NCBI GenBank assembly: GCA_018433245.1
Contig: JAHDRN010000001.1
Location: 310,001 to 374,000, forward strand
DNA from: Candidatus Proruminimicrobium quisquiliarum
Lineage (GTDB): Bacteria; Elusimicrobiota; Endomicrobiia; Endomicrobiales; Endomicrobiaceae
Direction: 5' to 3'
Length of the DNA: 64,000 nucleotides
The position numbers and the translations under genes are program-made. Shown piece by piece: positions 53,309 to 61,975 of the stretch; position 1 is the stretch's first letter; every line of letters starts with the position of its first letter. The notes beneath the pieces were generated by a model. It saw nothing but the letters and a program-made list of their open reading frames with translations, was not told the DNA's origin and did not search any database.

Positions 53309-54130
53309 ATGAATATTAAAGTTAAAATTTCAGATAAAGTGGCTCTGGCAAATGATTTGCCGTTATCGGTTATTGCCGGACCGTGTGTTATTGAAAACAG
53401 AAAAGAAACGATTGAACTTGCCTCAAAATTAAAAAAAATATGCGCCGGCAGAAATATTAATTTTATTTTTAAAGCTTCTTATGATAAAGCAAACAGATCC
53501 TCAATAGATTCATTCAGAGGTCTCGGTATTGAAGAGGGTCTTGAAATACTTTCGGAAATAAAGAAAAAATTAAATATTCCTGTTTTAACGGACGTTCACT
53601 GCGTTTCGGAAGTCAATATTGCCGCTAAAGTGGTTGACGTTATTCAAATTCCGGCGTTTTTATGCAGGCAGACCGACTTGGTCGTAGCCTGCGCCAAAAC
53701 GGGGCTGCCGGTAAATATCAAAAAAGGACAGTTTCTGGCTCCGGAAGATATGCTGCAGGTTCTTAAAAAAGCAAAAGTATCCGGAAATAATAAACTTACT
53801 CTTACTGAAAGAGGAGCAAGTTTCGGATATCATAATCTTGTTGTTGATTTCAGAGCTATAGAAATTATGAAACAATTCGGTTATCCGGTTGTTTTTGACG
53901 CGACTCACAGCGTTCAAAAACCAGGAGGACTCGGAGATAAAAGTGGCGGAGACAGGCAGTTTGTGTTGCCTCTGGCAAAAGCGGCAGTGGCAGTCGGCGT
54001 AGCCGCTATTTTTGTTGAAGTTCATAAAAATCCCCAAAAAGCTCTTTCGGACGGAGCCAACAGCATAGATTTAAGAATGTTTAAAAATATGCTTGATACG
54101 GTGTGCAAATTGGACAAGGCCGTAAAGTAA
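53309..54130 (+). CDS. kdsA: 3-deoxy-8-phosphooctulonate synthase
   Basis: 273 residues. IAGPCVIENRKETIE, FKASYDKANRSS, SFRGLG and FDATHSVQKPGG are KdsA motifs. Condenses PEP with arabinose 5-phosphate. A Cys in GPCVIE and metal-site residues suggest the common fold; metal dependence was not resolved. A TATAAT lies just before the start, but without a usable -35. Confidence 0.95.
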   Translation: MNIKVKISDKVALANDLPLSVIAGPCVIENRKETIELASKLKKICAGRNINFIFKASYDKANRSSIDSFRGLGIEEGLEILSEIKKKLNIPVLTDVHCVSEVNIAAKVVDVIQIPAFLCRQTDLVVACAKTGLPVNIKKGQFLAPEDMLQVLKKAKVSGNNKLTLTERGASFGYHNLVVDFRAIEIMKQFGYPVVFDATHSVQKPGGLGDKSGGDRQFVLPLAKAAVAVGVAAIFVEVHKNPQKALSDGANSIDLRMFKNMLDTVCKLDKAVK

Positions 54131-54152
54131 AATAAGGGATGCGGAGTTTAAA

Positions 54153-54368
54153 GTGCCAAAAGAAAAATATGAACAAGAAGACGAAAAATACAGTTGGAAG
54201 CCTGATTTTAAATGGCTGTTTAAGACATTTGTTTTTGTATATGTTTTTGTGATAATTTTATTTTTTTTACTGAATTTCTTGTTGAACCCGTATATGAGGC
54301 AAAGACCGGCTGAAATAACTCCGTGGCTGGATAACAATAAAACGGAAAACGTTTCGGAGCGTAAATGA
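54153..54368 (+). CDS. Small single-pass membrane protein between kdsA and kdsC
   Basis: 71 residues from a GTG at 54153 with GGAG upstream. A charged N-terminus (KEKYEQEDEKYSWKPDF) precedes one hydrophobic helix (FVFVYVFVIILFFLLNFLL). Overlaps kdsC by ATGA. No family recognised; the operon suggests a link to LPS assembly. Confidence 0.62.
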   Translation: MPKEKYEQEDEKYSWKPDFKWLFKTFVFVYVFVIILFFLLNFLLNPYMRQRPAEITPWLDNNKTENVSERK

Positions 54369-54904
54369 AAAAATATTCTTCCAAAATTTTATCGGCCGCA
54401 AAAAACATAAAACTGATTGCAACCGACATAGACGGCGTTTTAACGGCCGGAGAAGTTATACTTCTTGAAAATAACGAAGAAATAAAAATTTGGAACGTTA
54501 AAGACAGGGCAGCAATAGCATATATTAAAAAGCATTTGCCTGATGTAAAATTCGCATGGATTACGGGAAGACAGTCAAAACAGGTAAGATTAAGAGCCCG
54601 AGAATTAAAAATTGACAGGCTGATTCAGTCTTGCGATGATAAAAAACAGGCTCTTGCCGGTATCGCCGCAGATTTTAAAATTAATTTATCGCAGGTTGCC
54701 TATATCGGAGACGATATTATAGATATAGGTGTTTTGAAATCGGCGGGATTATCCGTATGTCCGGCGGATGCGTCAGACGACGTTAAACAAAACGTAATGT
54801 ATATATCTGCTTACGAAGGCGGAAAAGGCGTTTTAAGAGAAGTATGCGAAATAATATTAAAATCAAAAGGCGAATGGGATAAAGTTTTAAAATATTATTT
54901 ATGA
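54365..54904 (+). CDS. kdsC: Kdo 8-phosphate phosphatase (HAD family)
   Basis: 179 residues, minimal HAD phosphatase without cap: ATDIDGVLTAGE nucleophile block, WITGRQSKQVRLRA, and YIGDDIIDIGVL. Releases free Kdo for KdsB. Overlaps lptC by 4 bases. Confidence 0.92.
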   Translation: MKKYSSKILSAAKNIKLIATDIDGVLTAGEVILLENNEEIKIWNVKDRAAIAYIKKHLPDVKFAWITGRQSKQVRLRARELKIDRLIQSCDDKKQALAGIAADFKINLSQVAYIGDDIIDIGVLKSAGLSVCPADASDDVKQNVMYISAYEGGKGVLREVCEIILKSKGEWDKVLKYYL

Positions 54905-55422
54905 AAAAAAATATTTGTTTCTTAATTTTTCTTTTAGTCTCAACATGTTTTACTTCATCCTGCAAAGAAGAAGAATCAATAATAGAAGAAACTCCTCCTA
55001 CAACCGAACAGACAATTGAAAAGTTTATAGTAACGGAAACTCAGGACGGCAAAATAAAGACAATTCTTGAAGCCGAGTCCGCCATAATCGACGATGATGA
55101 AAAAAAAGCTTATCTGACTCTTCCAAGAATTAAGTTTTATGAAGACGGCAAATATACTTCAATACTTGTTGCGGAATCCGGAGAAATCAATCTTGAAACA
55201 AATGACGTTAAAGCTTTGGGAAAATGCACTGTTGATACGGTAAAAAACGAATATCTTCAGACAAGAGACATATCTTACGACGCTGCAAAAAAACTAATAT
55301 ATTCAAACAGCGATATTAAAATAACAAGAGACAAAGAGGTTATTTACGGCAGCGGATTCAGATCGGACATAAATTTAAACAATATTACGGTAAAAAAACA
55401 GAGGGTTATAATTGATAAATAA
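54901..55422 (+). CDS. lptC: LptC-family LPS transport protein
   Basis: 173 residues. N-terminal hydrophobic segment ending STCFTSSC, where the Cys may be a lipobox, so the protein may be a lipoprotein rather than a transmembrane LptC. The rest is a beta-jellyroll of short strands (VTETQDGKIKTILEAESAII). Position just before lptA and lptB supports the call. Confidence 0.8.
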   Translation: MKKNICFLIFLLVSTCFTSSCKEEESIIEETPPTTEQTIEKFIVTETQDGKIKTILEAESAIIDDDEKKAYLTLPRIKFYEDGKYTSILVAESGEINLETNDVKALGKCTVDTVKNEYLQTRDISYDAAKKLIYSNSDIKITRDKEVIYGSGFRSDINLNNITVKKQRVIIDK

Positions 55423-56089
55423 ATTTTATATGCTGATTCCGTTATGTTTTATTTTTAGTTTTGCATATGCCGGAGAAAGCAAAGAACAAACCATAATTAC
55501 AGGCGATGAAATGCATATGAATAAAAAAGAAGCTATAACGGTTGTAAAAGGCAGCGGAAAAGTTGTAAGAGGGAATAAAATTATAGAAGCCGATACGATA
55601 ACATATTCGGAAAAACAAAATCAGATTGACGCTGACGGTAATGTCCGTTTTTTTGATACGGAGAAAGACGGAAGCAAAATAAAAGCGGTTTCATCAAGCG
55701 CTACGTATAATACCGAAAAATCAGACGGCAGACTGTGGGGCGGCAATCCGTCTATTGAATACAATATAAAAAATTCTACGGATGTCGTTTATCTGTATGC
55801 GGATACTTTTTATCTCGATAAAGATTTTGAATCTGCAAGAGCTTTGTCAAACGTTAAAATTATTTCGTCTTCCGGCACGCTTACGGGAGATAACGCAAGG
55901 GTAAGCAAGAACGACAATACGTTATTTATGCATAAAGATATCGTCAGACCTAAAATAACGGCCTATCAAGACGATAAATACGCCGAATTTGAATCCGACG
56001 AACTTTATCTTTATTATGATACAAAAACAGTCAAAATGGATAAGAATGTTAAAGGGAAATTTATAATGAATACTACAGAGGTAAAATAA
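55412..56089 (+). CDS. lptA: LptA/OstA-like periplasmic LPS bridge protein
   Basis: 225 residues from a TTG at 55412, which has GAGGG 6 bases upstream; ATG at 55430 is an alternative. Signal peptide ends FAYAGE. The OstA repeats are visible (ITGDEMHMNKKEAITVVKG, IEADTITYSEKQNQIDADGN). Forms the bridge that carries LPS to the outer membrane. Overlaps both neighbours. Confidence 0.87.
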   Translation: MINKFYMLIPLCFIFSFAYAGESKEQTIITGDEMHMNKKEAITVVKGSGKVVRGNKIIEADTITYSEKQNQIDADGNVRFFDTEKDGSKIKAVSSSATYNTEKSDGRLWGGNPSIEYNIKNSTDVVYLYADTFYLDKDFESARALSNVKIISSSGTLTGDNARVSKNDNTLFMHKDIVRPKITAYQDDKYAEFESDELYLYYDTKTVKMDKNVKGKFIMNTTEVK

Positions 56090-56808
56090 TGATATTATCC
56101 GCGCATGCGCTTCATAAAAAATATAAGCATAGAATGGTTGTAAACTCCGTCAGCATAAAAGTTTCTCAGGGCGAAATAGTCGGACTTTTGGGGCCTAACG
56201 GAGCCGGTAAAACCACGACGTTTTATATGACAGTCGGCTTGATAGAGCCTTACGACGGCAATGTTTATCTTGACGACAAAGATATAACTTACGAACCGAT
56301 GTATAAAAGAGCAAGAGCGGGAGTAGGGTATTTGCCTCAGGAATCTTCAATATTCAGAGGATTGACTGTTGAAGAAAATCTTATGGCTATAGCAGAAATG
56401 CTTCCGATATCAAACAAAGAACGTCAAAAAAAAGTAGATTCTCTTCTTTCCGATTTCGGATTAAACAAGTTAAGAAAACAAATCAGCACGACTTTATCCG
56501 GCGGAGAGAGAAGAAGATGCGAAATTGCAAGAGCATTGGTAAACGATCCTAAATTTTTATTATTGGATGAGCCGTTTGTCGGCATTGATCCCATAACCGT
56601 AGCCGATATACAGCAGATTATTTCAAAATTAAGAGATAAAGGTCTCGGGATTTTGATAACCGATCATAATGTCAGGGAAACTTTGGAAATAATAGACAGA
56701 GCCTATATTATTTATGACGGGAAAATACTGCTTGAAGGAAGCGCTCAGGATTTGATTAACAGTCCGGAGGCTAGAAAAGTATATCTCGGCGAAAATTTTA
56801 AAATGTAG
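56089..56808 (+). CDS. lptB: LPS export ABC ATPase LptB
   Basis: 239 residues: GPNGAGKTTTFYM (Walker A), YLPQESSIFRGLTVEEN (Q loop), LSGGERRRCEIARAL (signature), LLDEPFVGIDPI (Walker B), ITDHNVRETL. Powers LptFG, which are not in this window. Starts within TAATG of lptA. Confidence 0.95.
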   Translation: MILSAHALHKKYKHRMVVNSVSIKVSQGEIVGLLGPNGAGKTTTFYMTVGLIEPYDGNVYLDDKDITYEPMYKRARAGVGYLPQESSIFRGLTVEENLMAIAEMLPISNKERQKKVDSLLSDFGLNKLRKQISTTLSGGERRRCEIARALVNDPKFLLLDEPFVGIDPITVADIQQIISKLRDKGLGILITDHNVRETLEIIDRAYIIYDGKILLEGSAQDLINSPEARKVYLGENFKM

Positions 56809-56841
56809 TTTCAAAAAACTCTTGCCGTCAGGTCTTATAAA

Positions 56842-57762
56842 ATGCAAAAACAAACAATAATTATTTCAGGTCCGACAGCTTCAGGCAAAACTGCCGTTGC
56901 CGTTGAACTTTGCAAAAAAATAAACGGCGAAATAATATCCGCCGATTCGCGCCAGATTTACAAATATCTTGATAGGGGAACAAATAAAGAAGGCGTTCTA
57001 TCGGATAACGGAATAAGATATATTTCTTCCGTGCCGCAGCATCTTACGGATATTATAGAACCTAACTGTAAATACAGCACAAAAAAATTTGAAACAGACA
57101 GCGAACAAATTGAAAAAGAATTGTTGTTGAAAGGCAAAGTCCCTGTTGTTACGGGAGGCACGGGTTTGTATATAAAGTCTTTTTTGTACGGGCTTGACGA
57201 ACTGCCTGACGCAGATGAAAAAATACGCGCTGAGATACAAAAAGAAATTGAAGAAAAAGGGCTTGAGTCTGTTTATCAAAAACTTTTAAAGGCAGACCCC
57301 GTATCAGCTGAAAAAAATAAAGGCAATACGCAAAGAATCATAAGAGCTTTTGAAATATATAAACTTACCGGTAAAACAATGACAGAATTTTTAAATAAAA
57401 AAACAAAAAAGAACAGGGATTTTAGGCATTTTGTCATATTTAAAGACAGAGAAATTCTGTATAAAGACATAAATAACAGATGCAAACTTATGGTCAATTC
57501 GGGCATGATAGAAGAAACTGAAAAGGTTTTGAAAATGGGTTTTAAAAAGGATTCGCCTGCTCTTACCGGAGTGGGGTATAAAAATATTATTTCTTATCTT
57601 GAGAATAAAATTACAAAAAAGGAACTTATTGATATTTTTTCGGCAGAAACAAGGCAGTATGCCAAAAGGCAGATAACATGGTTTAAATCACAGCCTGACA
57701 TTATTGTTCTTGACGGTTCTCAAAAAGGGCTTGTTGACGACGTATTAAAGCATGTTTCTTGA
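56842..57762 (+). CDS. miaA: tRNA dimethylallyltransferase
   Basis: 306 residues: GPTASGKTAVAVEL (P-loop), SADSRQIYKYLDRGTNK, VVTGGTGLYIKSFLYG and QYAKRQITWFK. Adds the isopentenyl group at A37 of tRNAs reading U-starting codons. It ends the LPS block. Confidence 0.95.
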   Translation: MQKQTIIISGPTASGKTAVAVELCKKINGEIISADSRQIYKYLDRGTNKEGVLSDNGIRYISSVPQHLTDIIEPNCKYSTKKFETDSEQIEKELLLKGKVPVVTGGTGLYIKSFLYGLDELPDADEKIRAEIQKEIEEKGLESVYQKLLKADPVSAEKNKGNTQRIIRAFEIYKLTGKTMTEFLNKKTKKNRDFRHFVIFKDREILYKDINNRCKLMVNSGMIEETEKVLKMGFKKDSPALTGVGYKNIISYLENKITKKELIDIFSAETRQYAKRQITWFKSQPDIIVLDGSQKGLVDDVLKHVS

Positions 57763-57799
57763 CTTACTGACGTAAAATATATAGAATAAAGGTAATATT

Positions 57800-58003
57800 A
57801 TGGCTAAAATAACAGTTAACAACGACAGATGCAAAGGATGCGGGTTATGTATAAACGCCTGTCCTAAAAAATGCATTTCCTTTTCACAAAACCTTAATAA
57901 AATAGGCTATCATTATGCCGTTCTTGAAAATGAAAAGAATTGTATTGGATGCGGATTTTGTTATCAGGTGTGTCCGGATGTGTGCATAGAGGTTTATAAA
58001 TAA
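57800..58003 (+). CDS. korD: 2-oxoacid:ferredoxin oxidoreductase delta subunit
   Basis: 67 residues with two 4Fe-4S motifs, CKGCGLCINACP and CIGCGFCYQVCP. Starts a delta-alpha-beta-gamma operon; its stop overlaps the alpha start. Carries electrons from the catalytic subunits to ferredoxin. Confidence 0.9.
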   Translation: MAKITVNNDRCKGCGLCINACPKKCISFSQNLNKIGYHYAVLENEKNCIGCGFCYQVCPDVCIEVYK

Positions 58004-59052
58004 TGTCAAAACATTTAATTAAAGGAAATATAGCGTTATGTGAGGGAGCGATAACTGCAGGTTTAAGCGCCTATTTCGGTTATCCTATAACTCCGCAGAA
58101 TGAAGTTCCTGCTTATATGTCAAATAAAATGGTTAAGATGGGAAGAGTTTTTATTCAGGCGGAATCGGAGCTTTCGGCAGCCAATATGGTTATGGGCGCC
58201 TATGCCACCGGAAAAAGGGCGATGACCTCATCTTCGTCACCCGGAATATCTTTAAAACAGGAAGCAATTTCATATCTTGCCGGAATGGAAGTTCCGGGCG
58301 TTATAGTAAACGTTCAAAGAGGCGGTCCGGGTCTTGGCAATATTTCCGGTTCTCAGTCTGATTATTTTCAGGCTACAAAAGGCGGCGGACACGGTGATTA
58401 TCATACCATAGTTTTTGCTCCTAACAGCGCTCAGGAAATGTATGAAATGGCTTACGATTCATTTGATATTGCAGAAAAATACAGAACTCCGGTGATGATT
58501 CTTTCAGACGGAATTATAGGCCAGATGATGGAACCTGTTGAATTTAACAGACAAGAGAAAAAAGAATTTGAAAAAAAAAGCTGGGCTTTGGACGGATGCG
58601 CCGGAAGAGAACCGCGGTCGCTGCAGTCTCTTCTTATGAAAGACGGGGCGCTTGAACAGCATAATATTGATTTACAGAAAAAATACGAAGAAATAAAGAA
58701 AAATGAAGTAAAGTACGACATATATGAAGCTGAAGACGCTGAAATAATAATAGTCGCTTACGGAATATCTTCAAGAATTGCAAAAAATGCTTTAAAACTT
58801 GCAAGACAGCAGGGAATAAAAGCAGGAATGATCAGACCTAAAACATTATGGCCTTTTCCTTATGAAATTATCAATAAACATGCGGGGCAAGGCGTAAAAT
58901 TTCTAACTGTTGAACTTTCTATGGGTCAGATGGTTGAAGACGTAAAACTTGCCGTAAACGGAAAATCTCCCGTTGAATTTATCGGAAGAGCCGGCGGCGG
59001 AGTAATTACGGTACAGGCTGTTTTAAATAAAATTACGGAATTAAAAAAATAA
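58003..59052 (+). CDS. korA: 2-oxoacid:ferredoxin oxidoreductase alpha subunit
   Basis: 349 residues. AITAGLSAYFGYPITPQNEV and QAESELSAANMVMGAYATG are the pyrimidine-binding alpha-domain blocks, and the C-terminal transketolase-like domain has FLTVELSMGQMVEDV. The operon order fits either 2-oxoglutarate (Kor) or branched 2-oxoacid (Vor) enzymes, so substrate is uncertain. Confidence 0.88.
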   Translation: MSKHLIKGNIALCEGAITAGLSAYFGYPITPQNEVPAYMSNKMVKMGRVFIQAESELSAANMVMGAYATGKRAMTSSSSPGISLKQEAISYLAGMEVPGVIVNVQRGGPGLGNISGSQSDYFQATKGGGHGDYHTIVFAPNSAQEMYEMAYDSFDIAEKYRTPVMILSDGIIGQMMEPVEFNRQEKKEFEKKSWALDGCAGREPRSLQSLLMKDGALEQHNIDLQKKYEEIKKNEVKYDIYEAEDAEIIIVAYGISSRIAKNALKLARQQGIKAGMIRPKTLWPFPYEIINKHAGQGVKFLTVELSMGQMVEDVKLAVNGKSPVEFIGRAGGGVITVQAVLNKITELKK

Positions 59053-59053
59053 A

Positions 59054-59794
59054 ATGGAAAAAATATTATCAAGACCAAAAGCGCTAAAAGATAATCCTTT
59101 GTCTTACTGTCCGGGATGCGGACACGGAATAATACACAGGCTTATAGCAGAATCAATTGACGAACTCGGTATAAGAGAAAAGACGATTGCCGTAGCTCCG
59201 GTCGGATGCGCGGTGTTTGCCTATGATTATTTTAATTTTGATACTACCGAAGCGCCGCACGGAAGACCTCCGGCTGTTGCGACGGGAATTAAAAGAACAA
59301 ATCCCGATAAAATTGTTTTTACCTATCAGGGAGACGGCGATTTGGCTGCGATAGGTACTGCCGAGACTATCCACTGTGCAAACAGAGGCGAGAATATAAC
59401 CGTAATTTTTGTTAATAACGCCAATTACGGAATGACCGGCGGACAAATGGCGCCTACGACGTTAATCGGGCAGGTTACGGAAACTACTCCTTTCGGAAGA
59501 GATCCTTTAAGAGAAGGATATCCGATAAAAGTTTCTGAACTTTTGGCAAATCTTCAGGGAACAAAATATATAGAAAGGGTGACTGTTTTTAACGCTCCTC
59601 ATATAATTAAAGCTAAAAAAGCCATCAAAAAAGCTTTTCAAAACCAGGTTGAAGGCAAAGGATATTCTTTTATTGAAGTTATATCGCACTGTCCCGTTGA
59701 CTGGGGTAAAACTCCTCTGGAATCAGTAAAATGGGTTGAAGACGTATTTTTGAAAACGTTTCCTTTGGGCGTAATAAAGGATGAAACTAAATAA
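59054..59794 (+). CDS. korB: 2-oxoacid:ferredoxin oxidoreductase beta subunit (TPP)
   Basis: 246 residues. CPGCGHGIIHRLI, YQGDGDLAAIGTAETIHCAN and NNANYGMTGGQMAPTT form the thiamine-diphosphate site (GDG...NN). No extra cluster cysteines besides CPGCGH. One base separates it from alpha's stop region. Confidence 0.9.
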   Translation: MEKILSRPKALKDNPLSYCPGCGHGIIHRLIAESIDELGIREKTIAVAPVGCAVFAYDYFNFDTTEAPHGRPPAVATGIKRTNPDKIVFTYQGDGDLAAIGTAETIHCANRGENITVIFVNNANYGMTGGQMAPTTLIGQVTETTPFGRDPLREGYPIKVSELLANLQGTKYIERVTVFNAPHIIKAKKAIKKAFQNQVEGKGYSFIEVISHCPVDWGKTPLESVKWVEDVFLKTFPLGVIKDETK

Positions 59795-60333
59795 TGAAAA
59801 CATATAATGAAATAATTATTGCGGGATTCGGCGGGCAGGGTGTTTTGCTTGCCGGTAATATTTTGGCGCAAAGCGCAATGGAAGAAGGACTCAATACGAC
59901 GTGGTTTCCTTCTTACGGCGCAGAAATGAGAGGCGGAACTGCAAATTCAACGGTTATTATTTCAGATGATGAAATAGGTTCGCCGATAGCATTTAACCCG
60001 TCGGGACTTATTGCTCTTAACGCTTTATCTCTTGATAAGTTTTTGCCTAGAATGTCTGAAAATGCGGTTATAATAGCCAATTCGTCAATTATAAATGAAG
60101 ATGATTATAAAAATAAAAACATAATATTTATCCCGATTTCAGAAATAGCAGACAAAGAAATAGGAAATATTAGAGCTGCCAATATGGTTGCTGTCGGAGC
60201 ATTGATAAAAGCATTAAATGTTCCCGCTTTGGACAATGTTCTTAACGCCGTTAAGAACGCATTTGCAAAAAAAGAAGGACTTTCTGAATTGAATATAAAA
60301 GCCGTAAAAGCCGGCTATGATTATAAAATCTAA
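59794..60333 (+). CDS. korC: 2-oxoacid:ferredoxin oxidoreductase gamma subunit
   Basis: 179 residues. AGFGGQGVLLAGNILAQSAM and PSYGAEMRGGTANSTVIIS are gamma-domain signatures (CoA binding). Overlaps the beta stop by one base. Confidence 0.92.
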   Translation: MKTYNEIIIAGFGGQGVLLAGNILAQSAMEEGLNTTWFPSYGAEMRGGTANSTVIISDDEIGSPIAFNPSGLIALNALSLDKFLPRMSENAVIIANSSIINEDDYKNKNIIFIPISEIADKEIGNIRAANMVAVGALIKALNVPALDNVLNAVKNAFAKKEGLSELNIKAVKAGYDYKI

Positions 60334-60346
60334 AAAAGGAGAGGAA

Positions 60347-60826
60347 ATGAAGATAAGGCATGCCAAAGTCTCAGATGTTAAGGCAATACATAAGCTTGTT
60401 GAATATTATGCAAACAACAAGGAAATGCTTCACAGATCTCTCAATTCAATATATGAAAATATACAGGAATATATGGTAGCAGAAGAAAAAGGCCAGATAA
60501 TAGGCTGCGGAGCTTTGCATGTTTCGTGGGATAATCTTGCCGAAATTAAAGCTTTAGCCGTTTCAAAAAATTACATGGGAACGGGAATAGGAAGGAAAAT
60601 AGTTTCAGAACTTGAAAAAAATGCTCTCAAACTTGACGTATTTACTACTTTTGCGTTAAGTTTTAAACCCGGTTTCTTTCAGAAACTAGGATATGAAATA
60701 ATATCAAAGGAAGTGCTGCCTCAGAAAATATGGAGCGAATGCATCAATTGTCATTTATTTCCTGATTGCGGTGAAATTCCGTTGATAAAAGATTTAAAAC
60801 ATACCAAAAAGAAAAACAAAGCTTAA
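60347..60826 (+). CDS. GNAT acetyltransferase, ArgA-like
   Basis: 159 residues from the ATG at 60347, preceded by AGGAGAGG; ten in-frame codons upstream overlap korC. GNAT motif A is IKALAVSKNYMGTGIGRKIV. The C-terminal KIWSECINCHLFPDCGEIPL cysteine motif is typical of short N-acetylglutamate synthases. Likely starts arginine synthesis from glutamate, near the 2-oxoacid enzyme. Confidence 0.8.
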   Translation: MKIRHAKVSDVKAIHKLVEYYANNKEMLHRSLNSIYENIQEYMVAEEKGQIIGCGALHVSWDNLAEIKALAVSKNYMGTGIGRKIVSELEKNALKLDVFTTFALSFKPGFFQKLGYEIISKEVLPQKIWSECINCHLFPDCGEIPLIKDLKHTKKKNKA

Positions 60827-61022
60827 ACATAGTTTGTTTATACCTTAAATAGTTTACTTTACAATAATCTTGAAATTTTTGTTCTATAAAAACTTTTATT
60901 TCGTTAAAAAATACAATATCTTTTATGATATAAATGATATTTTATATATCACAAACAGTATAATAATTAAAATAAATTTATGATATTATATCTTAAATAG
61001 TATAGTGTTTTGAGGGGGAACT
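60827..61022. other. AT-rich gap before the dehydrogenase pair
   Basis: No gene. Contains interlaced near-palindromes such as ATGATATAAATGATATT and a strong GAGGGGGAA just before the GTG at 61023. No promoter fits well. Confidence 0.5.
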
Positions 61023-61973
61023 GTGTTAAAACCGAAAGTTTCAATTATAGGATGCGGAAACGTAGGTATGAGGTATGCCTATGCTTTAATGATAAAAGGT
61101 AATGCAAGAGAAATAACTCTTGTTGATTATGATATAAAAAAGGCAGAAGGTGAGGCTATGGACTTATCACACGGAGCTCCATATACTAACCCTGTTAATG
61201 TTGTTGCCGGCACATATAAAGATATAAGCGGTTCTGATTTAGTTGTAATCACAGCCGGCAAGAAACAAAAACCCGGTCAGACAAGGGTAGACCTTCTTAA
61301 AGATAATATAGATTTGTTTAAAAGCATAATTCCTGAAATTATAAAATATGCTCCTGATGCAATTTTAGTAATAGCTTCAAATCCCGTTGATATTCTTACT
61401 TATGCCGCCTATAAAATATCGGGTAAAAAATCTTCAAAAGTTATAGGTTCGGGAACCCTTTTGGATTCTGCCAGATTCAGATATGAAATAGCCAGACACT
61501 GCAATATTGATTCAAGAAGCATACATGCTTATATTTTGGGAGAACACGGCGACAGTGAATTTCCGGTATGGAGCAAAGCTACACTCGGCGGAGTAAATAT
61601 AGACAGTTACTGCATGCTATGCAACAACAAATCAGATTGTGACCATAAAGCTAAACTTGACGAAATATTTATCAACGTAAAAAACTCGGCTTATAAGATA
61701 ATAGAAAAAAAAGGCGAAACTTCTTACGGAATAGGCCTTGCTCTTGTAAGAATCACACAGGCAATTCTTCAGAATGAGAATGCGGTTCTTCCCGTATCTG
61801 TTTTAATTGAAGATTTTTGCGGAGTAGAAGATGTTTATTTGAGTCTTCCGTCAGTTATTAATGCGGAAGGAATAAGACAGGTACAGAAAATTGAATTTAA
61901 CGAAATAGAAAAAAAATCATTTGTTGAATCTGCAACCGTTCTAAAACAATTATTGAAAGAAGTTGGTTTCTAG
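61023..61973 (+). CDS. ldh: L-lactate dehydrogenase-type enzyme
   Basis: 316 residues from GTG at 61023. NAD site GCGNVGMRYAYALM, active-site loop TAGKKQKPGQTRVDLL with Gln at the position equal to Gln102 of bacterial LDH, Arg109 in QTR, substrate Arg in SARFRYE, catalytic His in GEHGDSEFP. Gln102 predicts pyruvate/lactate specificity. An insertion CMLCNNKSDCDHK lies in the middle. Followed after 2 bases by a close paralogue. Confidence 0.88.
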   Translation: MLKPKVSIIGCGNVGMRYAYALMIKGNAREITLVDYDIKKAEGEAMDLSHGAPYTNPVNVVAGTYKDISGSDLVVITAGKKQKPGQTRVDLLKDNIDLFKSIIPEIIKYAPDAILVIASNPVDILTYAAYKISGKKSSKVIGSGTLLDSARFRYEIARHCNIDSRSIHAYILGEHGDSEFPVWSKATLGGVNIDSYCMLCNNKSDCDHKAKLDEIFINVKNSAYKIIEKKGETSYGIGLALVRITQAILQNENAVLPVSVLIEDFCGVEDVYLSLPSVINAEGIRQVQKIEFNEIEKKSFVESATVLKQLLKEVGF

Positions 61974-61975
61974 CC

